Assembly: GCA_025924775.1 (NCBI GenBank)
Contig: JAICHS010000170.1
Coordinates: 1-5,405 of the forward strand
Direction: 5' to 3'
DNA length: 5,405 nucleotides
Source: Rhodanobacteraceae bacterium
GTDB taxonomy: Bacteria > Pseudomonadota > Gammaproteobacteria > Xanthomonadales > Rhodanobacteraceae
The notes beneath the pieces are model-generated. The model was given only the letters and a program-made list of their open reading frames with translations, had not been told where the DNA came from and did no database searches. Shown here in pieces: positions 1 to 5,405 of this stretch. Numbering within the stretch: position 1 is the first letter of the stretch; every line of letters starts with the position of its first letter. Position numbers and translations under genes: made by a program.

Positions 1-643
1 CAACGAATACGCCAACCTGCTGGGCGGCGGCAAGTTCGAGCCGCACGAGGAAAACCCGATGATCGGGTTCCGCGGCGCTTCGCGCTACGTCGATGCGTCC
101 TTCGCCGAAGCCTTTGGCCTGGAATGCAAGGCCGTGAAGAAGGTGCGCGAGGCGATGGGCCTCGACAACGTGTGGGTGATGATTCCGTTCATCCGCACAC
201 TCGACGAAGGCAAGAAAGTCATCGAGGTGCTGAAGGCCAACGGGCTGAAGCAAGGCGAAAGCATCGACGGCAACGACGCGTTGAAGGTCATCATGATGTG
301 CGAGGTGCCATCCAACGCCTTGCTGGCGGACGAATTCCTCGACGTCTTCGACGGTTTCTCGATCGGCTCGAACGACCTCACGCAGTTGACGCTGGGCCTC
401 GATCGCGACTCCTCGATCGTCGCCGGGTTGTTCGACGAACGCAATCCGGCCGTGAAAAAACTGCTGTCGATGGCGATCAAGACCGCGCGCGCCAAGGGCA
501 AGTACGTCGGCATCTGCGGCCAGGGCCCATCCGACCACGCCGACCTCGCCGAGTGGCTGATGGACCAGGGTATCGAGTCGGTGTCGCTGAACCCCGACAC
601 CGTGGTCGATACCTGGCTCAGGCTCGCCAAGCACAAGGGCTGA
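1..643 (+). CDS. ppsA: Phosphoenolpyruvate synthase, C-terminal 213 residues (5' end outside window)
   Basis: The enzyme makes phosphoenolpyruvate from pyruvate and ATP (giving AMP and phosphate) through a phospho-His intermediate, in the cytosol, for gluconeogenesis. The frame is open from the left edge; base 1 is the last base of a split codon, and the stop is TGA at 641-643. Only the C-terminal PEP/pyruvate-binding TIM barrel (PF02896 type) is visible. Landmarks in order are NPMIGFRGASRY, the MCEVPSN segment whose Glu (codon 302-304) is a likely Mg ligand, GSNDLTQLTLGLDRDS whose Asp (codon 374-376) is the other likely Mg ligand, and GICGQGPSD with the catalytic Cys at codon 515-517. That Cys lies 41 residues from the C terminus, the same distance as Cys751 in the 792-residue E. 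coli enzyme as I remember it. The missing part should carry the ATP-binding domain and the phospho-His domain. The GICGQGPSD and GSNDLTQLTLGLDRDS signatures favour PpsA over PPDK or PtsI. No damage is seen. Confidence 0.96.
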   Translation, partial: NEYANLLGGGKFEPHEENPMIGFRGASRYVDASFAEAFGLECKAVKKVREAMGLDNVWVMIPFIRTLDEGKKVIEVLKANGLKQGESIDGNDALKVIMMCEVPSNALLADEFLDVFDGFSIGSNDLTQLTLGLDRDSSIVAGLFDERNPAVKKLLSMAIKTARAKGKYVGICGQGPSDHADLAEWLMDQGIESVSLNPDTVVDTWLRLAKHKG

Positions 644-654
644 CGGCGTTCCAC

Positions 655-677
655 GCCCCGGCTCGCGCAGCCGGGGC
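655..677 (+). terminator. GC-rich hairpin after ppsA, possible weak terminator
   Basis: A perfect 9-base-pair stem (GCCCCGGCT at 655-663 pairing with AGCCGGGGC at 669-677) closes a 5-base loop and begins 11 bases after the ppsA stop. Position and strength fit a transcription terminator between ppsA and the next gene. No T-run follows (the next bases are ATGCGCCCAC), so it is not a classic intrinsic terminator. It could instead be a 3'-end stabilising hairpin. The stem is certain; its function is inferred from position. Confidence 0.5.
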
Positions 678-731
678 ATGCGCCCACGCGGTTCAGCCGC
701 CTCGCGGCATACTCCACGGCACTGCGTACCG

Positions 732-737
732 CAGGAG
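732..737 (+). promoter_or_regulatory. Ribosome binding site of the META lipoprotein gene
   Basis: CAGGAG lies 5 bases before the ATG at 743. It fixes that ATG as the start although the resulting signal peptide has no Lys or Arg at its N terminus. No in-frame ATG with a comparable site is seen just upstream. Confidence 0.7.
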
Positions 738-742
738 CCGCC

Positions 743-1303
743 ATGCAAGCCGCCCTTATCGCCGCGCTCGCCCTTGCGCTTGCCGCCTGCTCGCAGGCGC
801 CGCAGAACGGTGGCAGCGATGCCCTGGCGCCGGATTCCGCCACACCGGCCGTTTCCGGTACCACGTCATCCGCGCTGCCGCTCCCGGCAAGCACCACGGT
901 GACGCCCGCCGCCGATGCCACCTCCATGCTGACGCAATACCACTGGCAACTGACCGGGGCGGTCAACGCGGCCGGCCAGCGCATCGGCGCGCTGTTTGCG
1001 CGACCCGGCAACCCCCTGCAACTGGACTTCGTCGACCAGAGTGTGTCGATCCAAAACACCTGCAACCGCATGCACGCCAGCTACTCGGTCGCCGCCGACA
1101 AGCTGACCATCGGCAATCTCGCCGCCACCCTGATGGCCTGCAACGATCCATCGCTGCGGGTGCTGGACGCGGCCGCGGGCAAATACCTGCAGGGCACGTT
1201 CGCGCTCAAGCTCGATTCCCGTGGCAAGCAGCCGCAACTCGAATTGACATCCGCGGGCAATCGGCTGACGTTCGCCGGCGCGCCTATGTCCGAGACACGC
1301 TAG
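743..1303 (+). CDS. META-domain (HslJ-like) lipoprotein, truncated first half of a META-DUF4377 gene
   Basis: This is a predicted lipoprotein of 186 residues. A hydrophobic signal (residues 1-15) ends in the lipobox LAAC with lipidated Cys16. The residues after it are Ser and Gln, not Asp, so the usual Lol sorting rule predicts the outer membrane. A low-complexity Ala/Ser/Thr/Pro linker runs to about residue 60. The META domain (PF03724 type, as in HslJ) covers about 65-175, seen from YHWQL (Trp68), the NTCNR motif (Cys107) and ATLMAC (Cys133). META proteins are linked to heat stress and novobiocin resistance in E. coli HslJ, but the biochemical role is unknown. The ORF ends at TAG 1301-1303 just after the META domain, where family members that I recall continue with ETRY and a DUF4377 domain. 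The same frame downstream does encode DUF4377-like sequence, so this is probably a 5' fragment of a broken gene. Since the META domain is complete, the product could still be made and fold. The signal n-region lacks a positive charge, which is unusual. The start is set by the CAGGAG site. Confidence 0.8.
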   Translation: MQAALIAALALALAACSQAPQNGGSDALAPDSATPAVSGTTSSALPLPASTTVTPAADATSMLTQYHWQLTGAVNAAGQRIGALFARPGNPLQLDFVDQSVSIQNTCNRMHASYSVAADKLTIGNLAATLMACNDPSLRVLDAAAGKYLQGTFALKLDSRGKQPQLELTSAGNRLTFAGAPMSETR

Positions 1304-1644
1304 GACGACCAGGGCGCGACCGTGTTCCTGGAAGCGGCGCCGCGGACCAAACCTCGCAACCACCCGTTGCTGCCGAACGCGCAATGCCCCGAAGCCCGCG
1401 AGTTGCACTATGACGCCCGCGGCATCCGCCAAGGCCAACCTGGCGACTGGCATGTGCTGGCGCACGCCATCGATGGCCACACCCGCCAACGGGTGTGCGC
1501 AACGTATTGCGTGTGAAACGCTACAAGGTCACGAGCCCTCCCGCAGTTGCGGCCTACGCGGCCTATGCGCTGGACATGATGGTTGAAACGGAACTGCCGC
1601 ACGCCGTCCTGAGGCCGCGCCACCCGTGCCATTGGTCATCGTGA
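1304..1644 (+). pseudogene. DUF4377 remnant, second half of the broken META-DUF4377 lipoprotein gene
   Basis: Reading on in the META frame past the TAG gives DUF4377-type sequence: TVFLEAAPRTKP, then QCPEARELHYDARGIRQG, GDWHVL and AIDGHTRQ. At about 1490 the match moves to another frame, where GVRNVLRVKRYK continues and ends near YALDMMVETE (to about 1593). Restoring one C near 1490 turns CAACGGGT into CAACCGGGT and gives TRQPGVRNVL, a smooth family-like join. Without it the META frame stops at TGA 1514-1516. The shifted frame runs on to TGA 1642-1644, past where I expect the family to end, so the original stop may also be lost. There is no ribosome binding site or start for this half; only a GTG at 1322 opens the frame. 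DUF4377 (PF14302) has no known function and is often fused to META. The family assignment rests on remembered consensus. Two separate lesions argue for real decay rather than one sequencing error. Confidence 0.75.
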
Positions 1645-1722
1645 CCTCGCGGTAGCCGCATGGCATCCTTTGGGCACTGGCGCTGTTCGCTGCGCCGATC
1701 CCCTGGTTGTCACGGATATCCG

Positions 1723-3726
1723 ATGAAAATCGCCTGGTTTTGCGCGCTCGCGCTGTTGCTTGTTCCCGCCTTCACGTCCGCCGCACCGACCGCCGCCGAC
1801 CATTCCGCCGTGAGCCGCTACGATCCACTGGCACTGTTCGCGCCCTTCCAGTACCGGTACGCCACCAACCGCTATCGCGCCGCGGACGGCCAGCCCGGGC
1901 CGGACTATTGGCAGAACCGCGCAGACTACGAGATCCACGCCACGCTGGACCCGCAGGCCAAGACGATCACTGGCACCGAAACCATCACCTACACCAACCA
2001 CAGCCCGCAGGCGCTCGGCTATCTGTGGCTGCAGCTTGACCAAAATCTCTATCGCAAGGACGCACGCGGCAACTTCACGCGCGACCATGCCCCCAAGCTC
2101 GATGCGCACACCGAAGGCGACGTGATCACGTCGGTCGAAGTGATCGGCGACAAGGGAACCGTCAAGGCGCACTACCTCGTCAGTGATACCCGCATGCGAA
2201 TCGACCTGCCCGAGGCCCTCGCTGCACGCGGCGGCAAGGTGCAGCTACGCATCGCGTGGCATTACACGATCCCCGGCGGGTTCGGCGGCCGCACCGACTG
2301 GTACGCGACGAAAAACGGCGATGTCTTCGAAATCGCACAGTGGTATCCGCGGATGTGCGTGTACGACGACCTGCGCGGCTGGGATACCGCGCCCTACCTC
2401 AACAACGAGTTTTACCTCGAATACGGTGATTTCGATTATTCAATCACCGCGCCATCGAACATGCTCATTGTCGGCTCGGGCGAGCTGGTGAATCCCGAAG
2501 ACGTGCTGACCCAAACCGAACTGCAGCGGTTCGAGCAGGCGCGCCACTCGGACAAGACCGTGGTGATCCGCTCCGCCGACGAAGTCACCGATCGGGGAAG
2601 TCGTCCGAAACAGAACGGCACGCTGACTTGGCACTTCAGGATGCACGACACCCGCGACGTCGCGTTCGGCGCGTCGGCCGCGTACGTGTGGGATGCCGCG
2701 CGCATCGACCTGCCCAGCGGCAAGCACGCGCTGGCGCAATCGGCGTACCCGGTGGAAAGCATCGGCAAGGACGGCTGGCAGGATTCCACCCAGCACGTGA
2801 AGTACACCGTGGAGTTCTTCTCGAAATACACCGGCGTCGAATACCCGTGGCCCAACGCCATCGCCGAAGCCGGCGTCGCGGGCGGCATGGAATATCCCGG
2901 CATCGTGTTCGACTGGTGGAAGGCCAAGGGCTACGGCCTGTTCATGCTGGCGGTGCACGAAGTCGGGCACGCGTGGTTCCCGATGATCGTGGGCAGCGAC
3001 GAGCGTCGCAACGCCTGGATGGACGAAGGCATGAACACCTTCGTCGACGCGATCGCGCACGCCGAATGGGGCAAGGCGCACGGCGGCCAGTTCGCCCCGA
3101 AGAAGGACAGCGAATACGCGCCGCTGAGCGGCGATCCCGCGATGGACATCGTCAAACAGGTGTTCGACGATCCCGCCGCGCCGCCGATCCTGACGCGCGC
3201 CGATGCGATCAAGGAGAAGTACCGGCATCCGATCACCTATTTCAAGACCGCCTACGGCCTCACGCTGCTGCGCGAGCAGGTCCTCGGGCCGGAACGCTTC
3301 GACGCGGCCTTCAGGCAATACGTGCACGACTGGGCGTTCAGGCACCCGTCGCCGTCCGATTTCTTCCGCACCATGGACAGCGCGTCGGGCGAGGACCTGT
3401 CGTGGTTCTGGCGCGGCTGGTTCGCCCACAACTGGAAGCTCGACCTTGCCGTCACCGGCGTGAAATACATCAGCAACGATCCCGCCAAGGGCGCGTTGGT
3501 GACGGTCGCCAATCTCGACCGGTTCGCGATGCCGGCGACGCTCAAGGTGACCTTCACCGACGGCAGCAGCACTGAACTTCGGGTGCCGGTGGCAACCTGG
3601 ATGCAGCACACGCAGTTCGACGTGCCGATTGCGGGCGCCAAGCGCATCCGCAGCGCAACCCTCGATCCGGATGACGCGTTGCCCGACGTGGACCGGGCCA
3701 ACAACACTTTCACGCTCGACCCATGA
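1723..3726 (+). CDS. Exported M1-family zinc metallopeptidase (aminopeptidase N-like)
   Basis: The product has 667 residues. ATG 1723 is chosen because it starts a clear signal peptide (Met-Lys, hydrophobic core at residues 3-17, likely cleavage near residues 20-21 after TSA or TSAA). An in-frame ATG at 1660 would add 21 residues ahead of the signal and is less likely. A GGA at 1714-1716 gives modest ribosome binding. The mature protein should act in the periplasm or outside the cell, trimming peptides from their N termini. The domains are an N-terminal beta domain (about 45-270), a thermolysin-like catalytic domain (about 320-550), and a C-terminal beta segment (about 570-667) ending in DALPDVDRANNTF. 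Zinc is bound by HEVGH (His412, His416) and Glu435 of WMDEG, the standard HEXXH-X18-E spacing, with Glu413 as general base. GGMEY (387-391) replaces the classical GXMEN, as in many bacterial M1 relatives. Tyr506 of YFKTA matches the transition-state Tyr in the YxKGA motif of other M1 enzymes; Tyr511 is the alternative. All key residues are present. It is not cytosolic PepN, which is longer and has no signal peptide. Exact substrates cannot be read from the sequence. Confidence 0.93.
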   Translation: MKIAWFCALALLLVPAFTSAAPTAADHSAVSRYDPLALFAPFQYRYATNRYRAADGQPGPDYWQNRADYEIHATLDPQAKTITGTETITYTNHSPQALGYLWLQLDQNLYRKDARGNFTRDHAPKLDAHTEGDVITSVEVIGDKGTVKAHYLVSDTRMRIDLPEALAARGGKVQLRIAWHYTIPGGFGGRTDWYATKNGDVFEIAQWYPRMCVYDDLRGWDTAPYLNNEFYLEYGDFDYSITAPSNMLIVGSGELVNPEDVLTQTELQRFEQARHSDKTVVIRSADEVTDRGSRPKQNGTLTWHFRMHDTRDVAFGASAAYVWDAARIDLPSGKHALAQSAYPVESIGKDGWQDSTQHVKYTVEFFSKYTGVEYPWPNAIAEAGVAGGMEYPGIVFDWWKAKGYGLFMLAVHEVGHAWFPMIVGSDERRNAWMDEGMNTFVDAIAHAEWGKAHGGQFAPKKDSEYAPLSGDPAMDIVKQVFDDPAAPPILTRADAIKEKYRHPITYFKTAYGLTLLREQVLGPERFDAAFRQYVHDWAFRHPSPSDFFRTMDSASGEDLSWFWRGWFAHNWKLDLAVTGVKYISNDPAKGALVTVANLDRFAMPATLKVTFTDGSSTELRVPVATWMQHTQFDVPIAGAKRIRSATLDPDDALPDVDRANNTFTLDP

Positions 3727-3760
3727 CGTCCACGACCGGTGCGCTGCCGAATGCCGGCCG

Positions 3761-3769
3761 TGCCACAAT
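3761..3769 (+). promoter_or_regulatory. Possible extended -10 element before the esterase gene
   Basis: TGCCACAAT fits the TGN plus -10 pattern, with CACAAT matching TATAAT at 4 of 6 positions, 31 bases before the ATG at 3801. No convincing -35 lies 17 bases upstream (GCGCTG). If real, the esterase gene has its own promoter in the 74-base gap instead of depending only on read-through from the peptidase gene. The match is weak enough to be chance. Confidence 0.3.
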
Positions 3770-3789
3770 CCCGCGGCTGCCACCTTGCA

Positions 3790-3795
3790 AGGGGA
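3790..3795 (+). promoter_or_regulatory. Ribosome binding site of the esterase gene
   Basis: AGGGGA ends 5 bases before the ATG at 3801 and 11 before the ATG at 3807, which favours 3801 as the start. A third in-frame ATG at 3795 overlaps the site itself and is unlikely to be used. Confidence 0.65.
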
Positions 3796-3800
3796 TGCTC

Positions 3801-5405
3801 ATGCGCATGCGTTCGTGGTCGTGGCTGTTACTCCTGGTCGTCGCGCCCTTCGCGACCTCCGCGCAGGCACCCGACGCGCCGCTCGCGCCGCATCGGGTAT
3901 TCCGTGTCACGCTGGATGGCGCATCCACACAACCGGTATCGGGACGCCTGCTGTTGTTCGCGCTGCCCGCGCGGGACGCCGCCGCGCAAACCAGGGACGG
4001 CAAGCCCACCGCGATCGACACCAACCCGTTCCGCCCCACCCAGACGGCGGTGGCCGCCATGGAAGTGCACGACCTGGCCCCCGGGGCGTCGCTGCTGGTC
4101 GATGCCGACGCGCTGGCATTCCCCGAAGACTTTTCGAAACTTCCCGCCGGCGACTACGACCTGCAGGCGGTGCTCGACGTCAACCACGACTACGCCTACT
4201 CCGGCCGCGGCGCGGGCGACCTGATCAGCGGCGTGACCGCGGTGTCGTTCAACGACGCGCATTCCGTTCCGACCCTGCGCCTGACGCGTGCGCTCACCGG
4301 CGCGCCGCAACCATGGACCGTTCCGGAGCAGGTTCCCGCGGAAAAACGCGACAAGCTCGCGAAGGACATGAAGGCGGCGCGCGCGCACAGCCGGCCGCTC
4401 GATTTCGTCAGCCCCGCACTGACCGCATTCTGGGGCCGGCCGATCCACGTCAAGGGTTGGGTGTTGCTGCCGCCCGGCTACGACAAGCACGCCGCCGCGC
4501 ACTACCCCACCGTGTACTTCACCCACGGTTTCGGCGGCAATCTTGCTTACCTCACCGCGAAGGCCGCGGGCGTCTGGACGGACATGGCCGACGGCAGGAT
4601 GCCGCCGATGATCTGGGTATTCCTCGACGAACACACCGCCACCGGCACACACGAGTTCGCGGACTCGGTGAACAACGGACCCTGGGGCACTGCGCTCACG
4701 ACCGAAGTGATCCCGTACCTGGAATCGCACTACCGCATGGACGCCAAGGCCGGTGGACGTTTCCTCACTGGCCATTCGTCCGGCGGCTGGGCCACGCTGT
4801 GGCTGCAGGTGCGCTATCCGAAAGTCTTTGGCGGCACCTGGTCCACCTCGCCCGATCCCAGCGACTTCCATGACTTCACCGGCCCCGACCTGTACGCGCC
4901 GCACGCGAATGTCTACACCCGCCCCGACGGGACGCCGTACCCGCTGGTGCGCATCCAAGGCAAGGTCGTCGCCACTTTCAAGCAGTTCGCGCAACTGGAA
5001 CGCGTGCTCGGCCCGTACGGCGGACAGATGGCATCGTTCAACTGGGTCTTCTCACCGCGCGGACCGGATGGACACCCGGAACCGATGTTCGACCGCGCCA
5101 CCGGCAAGGTGAACCCGACGGTCGCCGCGTACTGGCGCGAGCACTACGACATCGCACACCGCATCGAGGCGCAGTGGCCGGCGTTGCGGCCCGACCTCGA
5201 CGGCAAAATCCACGTGATCGTCGGCACCGCCGACACGTTCTATCTCGATGGTGCCGCGCACAAGCTGAAGGCTGTGCTGGACCAGGTGGGCGCGCATGCC
5301 GAGGTGCAATTCCTGCCCGGCAAGACCCACGGCGACCTGTACTGGAAGGGCAAGGACCACGACTGGCTGGGCAAGCAGATCGCGTGGGCGATGTACCACG
5401 TGGCG
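3801..5405 (+). CDS. Exported alpha/beta-hydrolase esterase (PF00756-like), 3' end outside window
   Basis: The frame runs without a stop from ATG 3801 to the right edge, 535 codons. It begins with a signal peptide (MRMR, hydrophobic core to about residue 18, likely cleavage after SAQA at about residue 23), so the enzyme is exported. Residues about 28-145 look like a beta-rich domain (LPAGDYDLQAVLDVN) that I cannot assign. A charged stretch (about 165-195) links it to the hydrolase domain from about 200. That domain resembles the PF00756 esterase group (enterochelin-esterase, feruloyl-esterase and antigen-85 relatives). YFTHGFGG (242-246 for HGFGG) is the oxyanion-loop region, GHSSGG carries the nucleophile Ser326, GTADTFYLD offers Asp478, and KTHGDLYW offers His510. 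Together these form a complete Ser-Asp-His triad in the right order. It should hydrolyse carboxylic esters in the periplasm or outside; the substrate is unknown. Little is probably missing, because the catalytic His normally lies near the C terminus. The gene follows the peptidase gene by 74 bases on the same strand, so co-transcription is possible. Confidence 0.87.
   Translation, partial: MRMRSWSWLLLLVVAPFATSAQAPDAPLAPHRVFRVTLDGASTQPVSGRLLLFALPARDAAAQTRDGKPTAIDTNPFRPTQTAVAAMEVHDLAPGASLLVDADALAFPEDFSKLPAGDYDLQAVLDVNHDYAYSGRGAGDLISGVTAVSFNDAHSVPTLRLTRALTGAPQPWTVPEQVPAEKRDKLAKDMKAARAHSRPLDFVSPALTAFWGRPIHVKGWVLLPPGYDKHAAAHYPTVYFTHGFGGNLAYLTAKAAGVWTDMADGRMPPMIWVFLDEHTATGTHEFADSVNNGPWGTALTTEVIPYLESHYRMDAKAGGRFLTGHSSGGWATLWLQVRYPKVFGGTWSTSPDPSDFHDFTGPDLYAPHANVYTRPDGTPYPLVRIQGKVVATFKQFAQLERVLGPYGGQMASFNWVFSPRGPDGHPEPMFDRATGKVNPTVAAYWREHYDIAHRIEAQWPALRPDLDGKIHVIVGTADTFYLDGAAHKLKAVLDQVGAHAEVQFLPGKTHGDLYWKGKDHDWLGKQIAWAMYHVA

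Noticed and set aside
124..1413. Long + strand open frame (429 codons) across the ppsA end and the META gene
   Set aside because: It is the shifted frame of two recognised genes, its product is Arg-rich with no family likeness, and it crosses an intergenic hairpin. G+C-rich DNA gives many such shadows.
1484..1518. Programmed frameshift or stop read-through to join META and DUF4377
   Set aside because: No slippery heptamer or strong downstream stem is evident at about 1490, and a second, separate in-frame TAG would also have to be read through. Gene decay is simpler.
1627..1665. Inverted repeat TGCCAT / ATGGCA before the peptidase gene
   Set aside because: The arms are only 6 bases with a 27-base spacer, which is well within chance.
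1660..1722. Upstream start of the M1 peptidase at ATG 1660
   Set aside because: It would place 21 residues (Arg- and Cys-containing) before an otherwise standard Met-Lys signal peptide, and no ribosome binding site is seen before it.
1713..1722. Perfect 10-base palindrome CGGATATCCG just before the peptidase ATG
   Set aside because: A 10-base palindrome is expected about five times by chance in a window this size, and no second copy or flanking operator structure is seen.
2440..3783. Long - strand open frame (447 codons) opposite the M1 peptidase gene
   Set aside because: It lies wholly antisense to a gene with intact catalytic motifs, and the product shows no recognisable motif. The same holds for the - strand frames at 85-1071, 866-1489 and 3828-4994.
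3629..4873. + strand open frame (414 codons) over the peptidase end and the esterase start
   Set aside because: The frame beginning at 3801 has a signal peptide, ribosome binding site and a full Ser-Asp-His triad; this frame is a shifted, Arg-rich shadow of it.

Overview
The window is about two-thirds G+C, densely coding, and all genes lie on the + strand. The codon style, a PpsA of the proteobacterial type, a META-plus-DUF4377 lipoprotein layout and an exported M1 peptidase of the GGMEY type together suggest a gammaproteobacterium of the Xanthomonadales (Rhodanobacter/Dyella/Luteibacter-like). The taxon is an inference from protein style, not from a marker gene.

Layout, left to right. (1) Bases 1-643 hold the last 213 residues of phosphoenolpyruvate synthase, with its catalytic Cys, followed by a G+C-rich hairpin at 655-677 that may be a weak terminator. 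(2) Bases 743-1644 hold what looks like one ancestral gene, a lipoprotein with a META domain followed by a DUF4377 domain, now broken twice. An in-frame TAG at 1301-1303 separates the two domains, and a one-base loss near 1490 shifts the rest of DUF4377 into another frame. The META half is still a complete short lipoprotein ORF (743-1303); the DUF4377 half (1304-1644) is a remnant with no start of its own. (3) After 78 bases with no clear signal, 1723-3726 encodes a 667-residue exported M1-family zinc metallopeptidase with all its catalytic residues. (4) After a 74-base gap with a possible extended -10 and a good ribosome binding site, a frame open from 3801 to the right edge encodes an exported alpha/beta-hydrolase esterase (PF00756-like) with Ser326, Asp478 and His510. 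It has no stop inside the window.

Working together: PEP synthase is cytosolic central metabolism (gluconeogenesis) and has no evident link to the rest. The three downstream genes all encode exported products: a lipoprotein, a peptidase and an esterase. The peptidase and esterase would both act on substrates in the periplasm or outside the cell, but nothing in the sequence shows a shared pathway. I see no RNA gene, mobile element, CRISPR array or integration site. The window looks like ordinary chromosomal core and near-core sequence; its one clearly unusual item is the decaying META/DUF4377 gene.
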